DNA of 64,000 nucleotides from Adiantum capillus-veneris (taxonomy: Eukaryota > Streptophyta > Polypodiopsida > Polypodiales > Pteridaceae). The translations under genes were made by a program, and so were the position numbers. The notes under the pieces were generated by a model. The model did not search any database. It was not told the origin of the DNA and worked only from the letters and a program-made list of their open reading frames with translations. Location: assembly GCA_014529385.2 (NCBI GenBank), contig CM043962.1, positions 149,910,647 to 149,974,646 of the forward strand, in the 5' to 3' direction. Below are positions 1 to 11,019 of the stretch, piece after piece; the first letter of the stretch is position 1; each line of letters starts with the position of its first letter.

Positions 1-32
1 AGGAAACAGAAGCAGTTGTGGCATAAGCAGTC

Positions 33-424
33 ATGACAGTCAAGCGTCGCAACGGTGGACGTAACAAGCACGGAAGAGGCCACACCAACCCCATGAGGTG
101 CTCCAACTGTGGGTGATGTGTGCCCAAGGACAAGGTTGTCCGAGCGATTTCTTGTAAGGAACATTATTTGAACAAGCTGCTGTGTGAGATGTGCAGGATG
201 CTTGTGTTTATGATGGGTGCGCACTTCCCAAGCTTTACACTAAAATGCTGTACTGCGTTTCATGCGCCATTCACTCTCGCGTTGTCGTGTGAGATCCCGC
301 ACAGCAAGAAGAGTTCGGGAGCTACCACAGAGGTTTAGACGCAAGGAGGATATGCATAACCAAAATCAACGTACCAATGTTTGTGCTCTTAGGAAGTGAA
401 GAGGTGCTAATTAGTGCATAAGCC
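33..424 (+). pseudogene. RPS26: RPS26 processed pseudogene (40S ribosomal protein eS26)
   Basis: The ATG at 33 opens a frame reading MTVKRRNGGRNKHGRGHTNP, the start of eukaryotic ribosomal protein eS26, followed by the zinc-binding start RCSNCG. The expected lysine after NCG is a TGA stop at about 115. After KDKVV the frame shifts, and the rest of the family (RFLVRN, the VQDACVYDG region, [21 protein letters not shown] and the arginine-rich end) is spread over two frames. No introns are seen in a gene family that has them in plants, so a retrocopy is likely. The normal protein binds the exit side of the 40S subunit; this copy cannot make it. Similarity to the family end fades after about 340. 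Identification is by remembered family sequence. Confidence 0.88.
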
Positions 425-593
425 AGGAGAGGAAGAAGGCCCGTGAATTTTGACTTCTATGATAGAATTCTTAGAAGACGTATGCTACGAGCATTGCCAA
501 TGTGGTTGAAGCCATCAATAAGATGGACGTTGAGGGACTTTTGAGTCTTTTGGATGGGCTTGTATCTGATGTTTTGGAAATGTCTTTCTAAAG

Positions 594-659
<66 letters not shown>

Positions 660-923
660 GAGTCCGACTTGCTTCTAAGACTCTGAGAGTGCGTGACAAA
701 GAGAAGCCCTACGAGTGACAAGAGACAAAACACTGAAATTTCACTAAACCGAGTCGCTGAGAGTGACTGACCAGTGCTATAAAAAAAAAACTTTTTCCAA
801 AAGCTTGTCAAACCTACATGTTGGAAACAATAGAGGTAAACTGACTAAATCTGAAGTTTTATATACCAATTTACACTAATTTTTTTCAAATTTTGAAGGT
901 TTTCTCACCTTCAACTTTAAAAT
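425..923. other. Intergenic DNA without a recognisable gene
   Basis: This stretch lies between the RPS26 pseudogene and the truncated end of the minus-strand gypsy fragment. Apart from the GA microsatellite at 601-658 I see no coding or RNA signal. Short open frames here are products of the dinucleotide repeat. Confidence 0.6.
601..658. repeat. (GA)n microsatellite
   Basis: Uninterrupted GA dinucleotides run from 601 to 649, followed by a slightly interrupted tail. It gives spurious Ser-Leu frames on the minus strand. Confidence 0.97.
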
Positions 924-2086
924 TTAGAGGTAAATCTCAAAGGCTATGGCATGCTCTTCTTGGAGCAAAACAGCTCCAAGGCAATCACCACAAGCGTCAC
1001 ATTGGACCTCAAATGGCTTTGAGAGATCCGGTAGTGTAAGCACAGGTTGAGAGATAAGCTTTTCGAAAGCATTGTTCTCCTTCGTAGACCATGTATACCT
1101 AACGTTTTTCTTTGTTACGTCATGTAATGGTCCTTCTATTAGTGAGAACTTTTCTATGAAGCGTCTATAGTATGCACACATACCTATAAAGCTACTTAGT
1201 TCATGATGAAGATTTCTTGGTTTAGGCCATCCTTTTATTACCTCTGACTTTGATGGATCCATTTGGATGCCATCTTGAGAGATAATGTGACCTAAATATT
1301 GAATCTCTTGTAAGAAAAATTCACTTTTCTTTCGATTAACATAAAGTTTATTCCCTCTTAGAACTTGAAATATTACCTGGAGGTGTTGCTTGTGTTCGTC
1401 TAATGAATTAGAGTAGATGATGATATCATCAAAGAACACTCCAGTAAAGGTTCAGTGAGGCCTGAATAGCTTCTCCATCAAGCGGTTGAATGTGGTTGGT
1501 GCATTGGTCAAGCCAAAAGGCATAGAGTATATTCGTAAAGACCAAACGTAGTGCAAAATGCGGTCTTTACAATGTCTTGATCAACTATCCTTATTTGATG
1601 ATAGACACTTTTTAGGTCAATCCTACTGAAGTAGGTGGACCCTTGTAGCTTATCAAATAGGTCTTCTATCCGTGGAACGGGAAACCTATTCTTGATAGTG
1701 ATCCTCTTTAGTGATCTATAGTCGACACACATACGATATGTGTCGTCTTTCTTTTGCACTAATAGTACAGGTGAGCAAAATGGAGACGAGCTAGGCCTAA
1801 CCATTCCCTTCTCAACTAACTCATGCACTTGCTGCATAATCTCCTCTTGTTGAGCTTGAGAAACTCTATAAGGAGGTTTGTTAGGGGGTGAACTTCCTGG
1901 AAGAAGTTCAATTGCATGGTCATCATTGCCTCGTTTAGGAGGTAGCTCACAAGGGATGTCGTCAATAAAGGCATCTTGATACCCCATGAGAAAATTGAAT
2001 AACTCTAATTTCTTGTCAGTGTGTTTATTTTCTTTTGTTAAAACATTAGGTTCATTTTGAGAATCTTTAACAAAAATCATGTACAC
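924..2086 (-). pseudogene. Ty3/gypsy reverse transcriptase, frameshifted and truncated
   Basis: The first frame (2086-1508) holds reverse transcriptase motifs YRMCVDYRSLKRIT, FPVPRIEDLFDKL and FSRIDLKSVYHQI. The frame shifts near 1530, close to the MPFGLTNAP block. A second frame (1439-924) resumes with FFDDIIIYS, the catalytic (Y/F)xDD box, followed by LGHIIS and the start of RNase H (FEVQCDACGDCLGAVLL). Similarity ends at about 930. Together they are one broken pol gene lacking most of RNase H and all of integrase. Confidence 0.92.
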
Positions 2087-2108
2087 GAAAATAGAGCTCT
2101 TTATTGAC

Positions 2109-2552
2109 TTATTCGTAAAGGTTGTGTATGTACAATGGGTATGGTGTTACCATTTGCTTGGCATCTATGTACATATCTTTTTCCCTAAACCTAAAGGAGA
2201 TTCTCCTTTCAGGGAATTTAACATTGGCAGCCATGCGATCAAACCATGGTGCCCCTAGGATTACATCCTCATGCTTGAGAGGAGAGATAAAAAATTCCTC
2301 TTTCTCCACATAGCTTTGGACATGGAGCCTCAAGGGAGTGACTGAAGGTTCTTGCCCCTTGAAAGCACCATCTGCAGATAGGACATCTCCCATCTCATAG
2401 GCTTGGATGCCTATGGTCAACTCTGTGGATATGAAATTTTGAGTAGAACCAGGGTCAAAGAGAATAAAAGAATCATGTTCTCTTACCTTTTCCCAAGCAT
2501 GGCAGAGAGGAGATCCTTTGTGATGAGTTTCCTCCTCTTGGATTTTGACCAA
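2109..2552 (-). pseudogene. Ty3/gypsy aspartic protease region
   Basis: A 147-codon open frame follows the zinc knuckle. It contains FILFDPGSTQNFIS, the retropepsin active-site motif in the D-P-G form, and the later hydrophobic strand with VILGAPWFDRM, the usual (I/V)LG motif. Spacing between the two motifs fits the family. It would cut the polyprotein of the element. It continues in the same orientation toward the reverse transcriptase at 2086. The flanking domains are frameshifted, so function is unlikely. Confidence 0.85.
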
Positions 2553-2782
2553 GGTAGCTCTAGGAGGTTCATGGTGGGTGTTCTTTTGGGGACAAGTGCG
2601 GTACGCATGCCCTTGATTTCCACACTTGAAACATCGGTTATCCTTGCAATAACGCTCAAGCTCTTCAGGAGAGAGTTTATTTTTGCCTTTGTAAACTACC
2701 TTCTCTTTAGATTTTTTGGAATTTCCCTTAGGAGACTTTTGGACATTGTCCTTCCCCTTAGTCTCATTGGAACCCTTGCTTT

Positions 2783-4117
2783 TTATGGGCTTAGAATTTC
2801 TCTTAGCCCCTGTTTGGAAATTGATTCAAGAAGCCACCATAGTATGGTGTATAACCGCCGATATGGTGCGTGGCCTTTGGAGTTGACATACTCCGCCATT
2901 TCTTCAGTTAAGCCCACACAAAATTGTTGTTTTTGCTCTCCAAAATCCAACTTTTTGAAGACAATGGATTTCAGTTGTAGGTCCCAAAACTTGTCTACAT
3001 ATTTGTGAATGGATTCATAGGGAGAGAGCTTCAAGCTTCGCCATTCGGTGAGTACTTTGTCTTTGGCATAGGTGGCCAAAAACTGCTTCATAATGGAAGC
3101 TCTTAAAGCTTTCCATGTTCGTGGAGCTTCACCGTTGGCCCATAGGCTAGACCACCATTGTCTGGCGGACTTTTGAAAATGCATAGCTACATGGCGTAGC
3201 TTAGAAGACTCCGTGAAGCCCTCATCTCCAAACGCCGCATTGAACTGTTGGATAAAGACCAAGACTTTGTCCGTAGCACCAAAGGTGCCATCGTAGGTAA
3301 GGAAATAGATGCTCTTCCCTCCCTCTTTGAAATTCTTGAGCTTGGATGACCTCTTCCATGCAGCATAGGATTTCCTATGGCCTCTTCTTTTTGATGGTTC
3401 AAAGGTTGCACCATCACTTTCTTCTGAAGATGAAGAATTTGAGGAAGATGGAGAAGAGGGTGACCTCTTTCTCGCCTTTTTCTTGCCTTGATCTTCTTTG
3501 TCTTCACCATCACTTTTATAAGAGGAAGAGGATGAAGAATATGGAGAAGAGGGTGTCCTCTTTCTCGCCTTTTTCTTCTCTTGCTTTTTGTCATCCCTCT
3601 TTGAAGTATGGTGTGGAGAAGTGTGCGATGGTCTTCTCATTTTTGGAGGTGATGGAGAGCGTTTAGCCCACCGTCTTCGTGGAGCCATCTCCACCGAGGT
3701 GGTAGGAGACTCACTTCTTTCTCGTTCCTTTGGTGGAGGCTCTTGAATTCTCCTTTGAGAAGGAGATGCATAATCAAGCAACAAACTTCTGAGCCCTTCA
3801 TATGGATTCTCTTCTTCTTCCCGAATAGGAGAGAGACCTCTTTTGGGAGTTCCACAAGGAGGCTTCTTAGGTGTTCTGTCGTCATGGTGGGGAGCTTGGA
3901 GAATTCCATGAGCACAAAGCTGCCGTTGCACTTCACCTTGGAGGGATGGATTGCCCATGGCTTGTTGAAGCCTAGAAACAAGATAGTTAACAAGCATAGG
4001 GGCATATTTAGTAGCCTGCTCATTAGCAAAATCAAAGTTATCAACATTAATTTCACTTTCTTTAATATTGTCATCCATTCTAACAACTTTTAGGTGTAAA
4101 CTTTTTAGGTGTACCAT
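2783..4117 (-). pseudogene. Ty3/gypsy gag (capsid-like), frameshifted 3' end
   Basis: The frame runs 444 codons from 4117; the likely start is the Met at 4078 (MDDNIKESE). Residues about 60-240 are low complexity: Ser/Arg/Lys-rich, with two similar KKKARKRTPSSP-type blocks (a short internal duplication). The C-terminal third is a retrotransposon gag core, with motifs such as FIQQFNAAFGDEG, HVAMHFQKSARQWWSSLWAN and WKALRASIMKQFLATY. The frame breaks near 2810, and the CCHC zinc knuckle (CFKCGNQGHAYRTC, near 2640-2600) follows in another frame. Gag would form the virus-like particle of the element. The frameshift before the knuckle makes this a decayed copy. Confidence 0.85.
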
Positions 4118-4482
4118 GGCACTTCAAGCCCTAGTTGCTACTCCTCTTTACCCCTTTAGAAAAAACACTCAAGCTATTGTACTCGTGGCTCAAATATCAT
4201 TAATTGCAAGGAATAGAAGAGAGGGTCGTTCAACACCAAAACAACACCGGCTCCTGTCAAGCTTCTAATAGCTCAATAGTGGTTAAGCCGTAGGCAAGTC
4301 TCATAGGACTCCACTATTAAGACCATAGCTCTCGACGGTGATGCCCCATTATCTGCACGAAGGCAGGTGCACTACAAGGCTGAAGAATCCCTATTCTACT
4401 TACTCACATGCAATTAATAATACCAACCATTTATAGCTAGCTTGAGGACCTCACTTCTTGAGACAGAAAAGAGAAACCTTGT

Positions 4483-4496
4483 GCTCGGATACCAAG
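4483..4496 (-). other. Candidate primer-binding site of the minus-strand gypsy fragment
   Basis: On the minus strand this reads TTGGTATCCGAGC, one base different from the common plant initiator-Met tRNA site TGGTATCAGAGC. It lies upstream of gag, as expected just inside a 5' LTR. Confidence 0.7.
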
Positions 4497-5701
4497 GTAA
4501 CATTTAATGGCCTAGTAACTTGTCATGTGTAGCGGAAAATAGCATGAACATAGTGAGCATTTCATTAGAATAGATTCCTAATGAGAATAACAAGAGTGCT
4601 TGGGTGGAGAGAGAGCAACAAAAAGCATAACACCCAGTTAGATAGCATGAACAATACTTCAAAAGAGAGAAATTAAGCTATTGACAAAAGTTGAGGATCT
4701 AATTTACATGGAGTTGGTCCCCCCTCCAAAAGGCTTTGTATTATGGTTTTCTCCCATCAAGAGAGACATTTTACAATACAATTCTTTGTGTTCCTTCAAT
4801 ACTAGCTAGTGCAATGAAGATGGAAGCTTCAAGCACTAAGCCAAAAACTTATAAAACACAACATCAATTCCCTCACGGTCTCAGACCCAAGACCTCACAC
4901 ACCTTCGAGGATGGTGAGAGCTAGCACAATATGAGAGTAGATTGAGAGGAAGAAGGACTAGTCTTACGAGAAATATGTACATCTCCTCACATAATCACTC
5001 ATATTAGCATAGCTTAGCTTAGTGATTAGCATGGTAGAGGAGCCTGAGCATGCATTGAAGCTTGGATCTTGGTTGGATTTGCATCACATAGCCAAGAGTT
5101 GTTGATGTAGGCTTCCCTTCTCACAAGCTTGGAGTAGGTGATAAGCTTTCCATTAAAGCTTGAGAAGGAGAGAGAGAGATAGTCTTCTTGCTTCACACCA
5201 CATAGACTTGTGTGAGTGTGTGTGGATAATTGCCTTTGAAAAATCAGCCCCCTCTCTCTCTTGGTCGACGCCTCTTGCTATTTGCTCTTGCTAGCACCTC
5301 ATTGGACCTCTCCCAGCTTAGCCAATGAAAGTTAAGTAGCATAAGTGATAGTCTTGTGACATGTGTCCCCCTTTCCCCTTTTGTGAGAGCTTTAGGTAAT
5401 TAATTAATGCAATTAAACTCTCATTGGACCCCTTTGTCTCCTGGCCGATAGGAATCAGGCAAGCCATTGGGTTGTTGAATGCTCATTGGACCCGTTGGGA
5501 GACTGTCCAATAGTCTTCTAGAGAGCTTAATTCCTATTGGTTATTTTATTAAGTGTTTTGTAATTAATCAAACTAGATTTACTCTATCCTAATTCTCATT
5601 GGTCCACCTCCATGGCCATCCAATAGGATTTGAGTACACCTTGTGGGCATTTGGCCTAGGGAGCTGACATGTGTCCCTCATTCCCTCTGTGTAAAGGGAG
5701 C

Positions 5702-5741
<40 letters not shown>

Positions 5742-5940
5742 GTTTCTCTCTCATCCCCTACATTTTGGGCTTGCCCCCTCCTTTGTAGGACTTGGGAAGA
5801 CTTTTTTACACATACAAAGCATCCAAATTTTCTAAGCTTTTGACCATTGGACAGAACCTTTGAATTTTGGAACCTTAGCATTTTGGAAGTCTTAATCGGC
5901 TGAACCTTAGCATTGTTGCACATTGCTCTTTTGCAGATGG
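4497..5940 (-). other. Probable 5' LTR and flank of the gypsy fragment, noncoding
   Basis: There is no gene here. The position beyond the primer-binding site suggests LTR DNA. It holds four copies of CTCATTGG(A/T)CC (5298, 5420, 5482, 5595), which on the minus (element sense) strand read as CCAAT boxes, and a TG microsatellite at 5703-5739. No partner LTR exists in the window, so the ends are unproven. Confidence 0.5.
5703..5739. repeat. (TG)n microsatellite
   Basis: A pure run of TG dinucleotides lies in the LTR-like region. Confidence 0.97.
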
Positions 5941-6148
5941 CCCCCCCTTTGGATCCCTACTGTGGCCGGTCTATCAACTTAACCAATATTCTAGCTTTTT
6001 CTCCCCTGGTACTTCCCCATATTAAATGAGCAGCTTAACATGAGAAAATCATTTAGGAGAATTAGATATTAGTTATTATGACAATAAATGGGGCATTCCG
6101 GGTAGACTAGGAACATATAGTCAAATGGGGCAACATAAGCTCATTGGC

Positions 6149-6212
<64 letters not shown>

Positions 6213-6320
6213 AAAAGCATAGGGTTTTTGGATTTGTTTCTGCCTGCTGCAACCACCTCGGTAGCTCTTACTACACCGGATTTGACAGGTATGATCATTA
6301 ACCTTACAAGAACATGTGTG
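5941..6320. other. Flank of element A with a (GA)n microsatellite at 6152-6209
   Basis: This is unassigned DNA between the gypsy fragment and the left terminal repeat of element A. The GA run is the only clear structure. No coding signal is visible outside repeat-derived frames. Confidence 0.6.
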
Positions 6321-6362
6321 CATTAGGAAGGGAATGGGGTCTAAGGGGGCCTCTTTATTTGC
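6321..6362 (+). repeat. Left terminal inverted repeat of element A
   Basis: It begins CATTAGGAAGGGAATGGGG and ends near GGGCCTCTTTATTTGC. The reverse complement of 16184-16226 matches with four substitutions and one single-base gap. Confidence 0.88.
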
Positions 6363-6997
6363 CATGGTATTAAAAAGGAGATTATGGAAGGGGCAAATGG
6401 GTGGATTCCATGTGGACTGAAATGGTGGGTATGGCAGGGCCTAAAAGTAAGTGGTCAAACTTGTACCCTTTTATAAGATACAAAGAGAAAATCTCTTATA
6501 AATTCAAAAAAATAAACTTTTCTCTAAATAGTAAAAACCAATCCTTTCTATTGGCTGCCAGTTTCTCCCCCCCCTCTCTCTCTCCTAAAAGGGGTCCCCT
6601 CCAAAAACGTGTTGGTCATTCCCTCCCTCTCTCTCTACTGTGCCATCTCTCACTTCTCTTCACTTCACCTTGTTTCTCTTTCCTTCCTTTCAGTTTTCCC
6701 TCCCAAAAGCTCTACAGCAGAAGTTTGAACCTCCTTTCCCTCCTCAAGCTTACTGAATTCTTGAGGGCTACATTCTCCTCAGACTGAAGTTCTCCATTAC
6801 TCCATGGGCTTAACTAAACACCTCTAGCTAAAGCTGAAGTCTACAGCATATCCTTCTGCTACATCATCCCTCTTTCTTTCCTCAACAGGTTTCTTTGCTC
6901 CTTCTCCATTAAGCTCTCTAGAGAGGATCTACTTCCCTCTCAAGCTTTGCAACATTTCTTCCACATTAAGACAACAAGCAGGTGGAACAGTATAGCA

Positions 6998-7098
6998 GTA
7001 AGTGGCATCCTTCACCTTTGTGTACCATCAAGATTCTTGCTCTTTATACAACTGAGAACATGGATGTGCAATGTCTAATCATAAGTGTTTGTGTGCAG
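6998..7098 (+). other. Possible 5' UTR intron of gene 1 in element A
   Basis: The donor GTAAGTGG at 6998 and an acceptor ending TGTGTGCAG at 7098 enclose 101 bp just before the gene 1 start codon. This is inferred from consensus only. Confidence 0.4.
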
Positions 7099-7116
7099 GT
7101 TGTGCCACTATTTCCC

Positions 7117-8235
7117 ATGGCATCATCAGGTACTCGACGACCTAGGAGTGTCATTGACTCCATTTCATGCAGCAATGTAAAAGACGACAATGAATATTGG
7201 GTGACGATGGAGTTAAAACGAATGATGTGGGAGACAATGCAGCCCAGCTCAAGAGGTGCACACAAGGTCTCAAGGAGACACATGGCTTCTCGAGCACACC
7301 ATTGGAAGGGAAGAATCATGGAGTTCAAGCAAACACAAGACGGTAAGAGGCTTGCGAAGGTGCAGCATGTGTATGTTGCTTCACAACTGAATCTAGAGAC
7401 AACAGTGGCTCCATCGAGGTTTCTTACAAATTGTAGTTTTTACCCCTCTTGCAAGTTTTTCAGTTATCTATTTAGTATTTCTACCTTGTGTGTTGATTTT
7501 GATGACTGTAATATTTCCATTGCTTTTTGTTCATGTTTACATATGTTTTTCCATCTGATTTTGTAGAGTGGGAGCCAATAGAGTCCTTCACTGGAACTTT
7601 TGAGGCCATCCACACTAAGCTTGGCAAATTGCTCTATGTTGGTTGTCAATCCTCTGAGCTTGCTTCACGTGACATTTTTTTTAATGATCATACTTATGTC
7701 ACACCTAGGCAAAATGGATATGGTAACCTATCTCTGGTTCACTCACCAACCTTGGAGAGTTTGGAATGGCCTAAGCCAGATAGTGCCTTGATTGCAGCAA
7801 CCAAAAGGAGAATCGAGGTGGATGTGCAAGCAGCAATGAAGTGCACCTATGGTTCTCATAAAGCCACGGTAACATGGTTTATGTCTCTTTATGTGTTTGT
7901 GTTTATATCGACTTCAGAGTGTTCACAAGACACCAACAATGTGGACTTGCAAAGGGGGAAGTACGATCAACGGGTTTCTTGTAGCTGGATGGGAAACTAA
8001 GGTGATCAACCACCAGGGAGATAGAATCAAGTGCTCTATAGTTGCTGACAAGGTGGTGTTCAGATACCATATTGCAAAGCAAAGCTTGTCGATGGTCTTT
8101 CCCTATAGAAGATGGAAGCTGACAATGGGAGAATGGGAGGCACTAGACTCTGAGGTTGCTGCTAGAGAATCAGTTGACCTGCAAATACATCTCCACGATG
8201 ATGCAGTGCACCACATTATAGTGAACAATGAGTAG
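7117..8235 (+). pseudogene. Element A gene 1 (unknown function), pseudogene
   Basis: Start ATG at 7117 (MASSGTRRPRS). Exon 1 is 7117-7432 and exon 2 is 7567-8235, with a GT-AG intron in phase 1, the same place and phase as in gene 1 of element B. Conserved landmarks with B are QPSSRGAHKV, HWKGRIMEFK, VQHVYV, GTFEAIH, the DIFF/HTYV block and WPKPD. The splice junction creates a TAG codon, and a frameshift near 7960 splits the C-terminal part (KVVFRYHIAKQSLSM onwards), so it is probably dead. The exon 1 block ending VQHVYV has a weak look of a BAH-type module (a chromatin-binding fold), but this is a guess. No signal peptide or membrane segment is seen. Confidence 0.75.
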
Positions 8236-8236
8236 C

Positions 8237-8282
8237 ATCTTAGTCACCTTCGCGAGTATCTTAGTCACCTTCGTGAGTATCT
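8237..8282 (+). repeat. Short tandem duplication after gene 1 of element A
   Basis: Two adjacent copies of a 23-bp unit, ATCTTAGTCACCTTCG followed by (C/T)GAGT, lie immediately after the gene 1 stop codon. Confidence 0.8.
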
Positions 8283-8651
8283 TAATCTCAGATATACCTT
8301 GCCCAAACAATATCTCTTTGTAATCAATGAAAAGATTGTTCGCTCCAGGAAAGAGAAGAGCGTTCTGTGTGAGAACATTCCGTTTTCGGGATGTATTTTT
8401 GTAAAAGCTTGTAACTGACATGGATTTTGTCCCCATTAATACATACAGTGTTTTGAATCTTGTTTTTGTGCATACTTGTTTATTCGCAGCTTGTTCAAGT
8501 TTTCGATTGAAACGTGCAATTTATTTATTGTGGAGCACAAATGTTTTCAATGTTGGTGTCTTTCAATACTTTGTCGCGTGATTTTGTTTAAAATTAAAGT
8601 TTTAAGTTCTTTTGACATTAAGTTAAGCGATTTTAAAAAAGTGACTTTGGG

Positions 8652-8658
8652 TATATAA
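8652..8658 (+). promoter_or_regulatory. TATA box of gene 2, element A
   Basis: TATATAA lies 94 bp before the gene 2 ATG at 8746, followed by a CT-rich leader. Gene 2 of element B has a TATA box at a similar distance. Confidence 0.6.
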
Positions 8659-8745
8659 GTGACTTTTTAGTTTTTAAACTTCATTTCTCACATTCACAAA
8701 ACTCTAGCTCTAAGCTCTCTTCGCATCTTCTTCGCGAACGAACCC

Positions 8746-10250
8746 ATGGCAACGTCTACTGATGCACTTCTCACACAATTAGAAAAGGTAGGACTTGTAG
8801 ATCGAGCACATGAACTACTCAGTGTGTTCGAGGGGAAAATTGACATGCGGGCTACTGCCAACCTTCATGCAGAGGCATTCAGAAGCTTTCTTGACTACAT
8901 GGCGCAGCACATGGAGGAATATGCCATAATATTTGAGGGATCCGACACGGCGTGGTTGCCAGTGGATTTCTTGAAGCATCTCTATGCGGCTGACAAAAAC
9001 TTTCAGCTTGTTGAGGTTTATTAAAGGCCTCACGGAACGGGACTTCAAGACAGAGGATGAGGATGATATCATGGATTTGGGCATGGGGTGCATAGGCACC
9101 CAATTTATTTCATGGGACATGGTTCTAACATTACTTGTGCTTGAGGGCATGGACAAGGGAAAATCAAAGGAAAAGGTCAACCAAAGACCTCCTGTGACCA
9201 TTGTGGAGGAATCAAATGAACTTATCAAAGAGGTAGATGAGCAGGCCAAAGCATCTATGGCACTCGTACTCATGCAAGATCCCAACGCCATTGAGGAGGA
9301 AGATCAAATGATAGAGGGAGATGAGGTGTTGGAAGAGATCCCGGACCTCCAAATTCTCACTTTGCATCCAGTGGTGGTGGATGATCGTCAGTTTCTGTTC
9401 CTTGACGACATTGCCAAAACGTTAGGACTCAGAGAAGATGGGTCACTTGCAGTGCTTGCTATCTATGCGGGCATGAAGGATCCCAGTGGGAAGGAAGAGA
9501 AAGTCAATTTTCAAATTGATTTCGAAGATTAAGATCTCCCAGCAAGCCTCTCCTTCCTCCCCAATGAAAACGAACAACAGCTGGTGCAAACAATAGCAAG
9601 TACACTAGTAGAAATAAAATCATGTGCCTCTTTCTACGAAAGCGTACCAGAGAGCGCATTTCATCCACACAAACCACTGATTGCAATTGGTAGAGATGAT
9701 CAATCTAGCATCGATCTTACAAAGAAGAATCATGAAGAGAGGGATGAAGAAACTGAGGTAAATAAATCTAAACCTGGTAGAATTTCTAGTATTCCTTACT
9801 ACAAGTGTTAATATCAATTAAAATGCTTTACAGACGGCTTATCATGTTGATAATTTTGCAATGCGTACTGGAGGTTCGCGCAACGTCTCCACGGGTAGAG
9901 ATAGTTCTCTTTGGCACTACCTGAACCATCTGGGGCCATCGATTCTTAGAGTTGCTCACAGAGAGTTCTCCAAGAATGGTTCTACAGAGCTGCTAAAGTG
10001 TAAAGCATTAAGTGGCGTACTCCCTAAAGATTCTCTCACCTTAAACGCTCACAAATGTATATTGGTGGACCGAAAGGCAGCATTGTATGCCTTTACAGGC
10101 AAACACCCAGGCTCAGTCCTCTCCCACTGCGCCTTGAGCCTAGGTCAAGGGTTGACAAACCCAGAGGAAATTGTAAAATCCCTTGGTGTCAAGTCAGCCA
10201 TTCGCCCATTACCCAAAGATGTAATTCGTAGAAAAACCAATCGACCATGA
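8746..10250 (+). pseudogene. Element A gene 2 (unknown function), pseudogene
   Basis: Start ATG at 8746 (MATSTDALLTQ). Exon 1 runs to 9757 and exon 2 from 9834 to 10250, with a 76-bp GT-AG intron in phase 0, conserved with gene 2 of element B (77 bp). A frameshift lies near 9005-9025, and a TAA at 9530-9532 interrupts a frame that otherwise continues to the donor. Landmarks shared with B are FMEE/HMEE, the VLVDREEFVFLHDL-like block (here VVVDDRQFLFLDDI), SFLPNENEQ, and in exon 2 NFAMRTGG, SLWHYLNHLGP and FTGKHPGSVL. Exon 2 is the best-conserved part. The protein is acidic in the middle. The family is not recognised. Confidence 0.78.
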
Positions 10251-10343
10251 TGTAATATTCAAATCAATAAAGATAAATGTTTTTGTCAATGATTTTTGTC
10301 ACCATTCAGTACTTGTTTTTTTATTCATATTGTTCAATAATTT

Positions 10344-10855
10344 CCATTTTCGCCCGCCGAGGCACACACGTGCACAAAACCTCAAACATGCAGCCACTAG
10401 GCAGCCGGGTGGAGCGTCTCGAAGATAATTTTGCGAAACGGGGCGACGAGGAAGGGGGGGGGGGGGGGGGGGGGTGGTACGGGATCAAGAAGGGCATGTG
10501 ACGCATTGGCGGCGCCGGGCGGGGTCGGACGGTGCAAAAAAATCCCATGTGCGCCACGGTGCGCAGGGAGCAATTCTGTCAGTGATAGAATTGCTCCTTA
10601 CTCCATGGGCTTTTTTTGCACCGTCCGACCCCGCCAGTGACAGAATTGCTCCCTGCGCACCATGGCGCACAGGGGCTTTTTTTGCACCATCCAACCCCGC
10701 CCGACGCCGCCGATGCGTCACATGCCCTTCTTGACCCCGTACCCCCCCCCGGTCGCCCCATTTCGCAAAATTATCTCCGAGACGCTCCCCCCGGTCGCCC
10801 AGTGGCTGCATCTTCGAGGTTCTGTGCATGTGTGCGCCTCGACGGGCGAAAATGG
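10344..10855. repeat. Large imperfect palindrome (foldback) in element A
   Basis: Left end CCATTTTCGCCCG pairs with right end CGGGCGAAAATGG. Further matching arms include AATTTTGCGAAA with TTTCGCAAAATT, the G-run at about 10456-10474 with the C-run near 10741-10750, and repeated GGAGCAATTCTGTCA-type blocks near the centre. It is about 512 bp long, GC-rich, and lies between the converging 3' ends of gene 2 and gene 3. It may be a nested foldback element or a structural part of the transposon. Confidence 0.85.
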
Positions 10856-11019
10856 AGCCATGGTGGTGAACTTAAATTTAACATATCCAACAATTCAAAT
10901 ACATATAAAAAACAATGTACAAATTAAAATTGAACAATTGCTCGGAATGGTAGAAATTCGCCAGTTGATATTATAGAGGAAGATTACAAATCTCATGAAG
11001 AGAGAGTACATGGGATAAA

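Larger units (their letters stand above)
924..4495 (-). mobile_element. Truncated Ty3/gypsy retrotransposon fragment, minus strand
   Basis: Reading from high to low coordinates the order is primer-binding site (about 4495), gag (4078-2783), zinc knuckle and protease (2660-2109), reverse transcriptase (2086-924). The element stops inside the start of RNase H at about 930; the rest of RNase H, integrase and 3' LTR are absent. Gag and reverse transcriptase are frameshifted, so it is a dead copy. LTR-like DNA probably continues to about 5.6-5.9 kb, but I could not fix its outer end because no second LTR is present for comparison. Confidence 0.9.

Noticed and set aside
599-811. Open frames of Ser-Leu or Arg-Glu repeats at GA microsatellites (also near 6144, 15443, 15525)
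   Set aside because: They are translations of dinucleotide repeats without any family signal.
7044-7328. Minus-strand frame opposite gene 1 of element A
   Set aside because: Shadow of a conserved plus-strand exon.
10277-10927. Several frames over the G/C-run palindrome in element A
   Set aside because: They are mirror frames of a foldback repeat with homopolymer runs and have no independent coding evidence.
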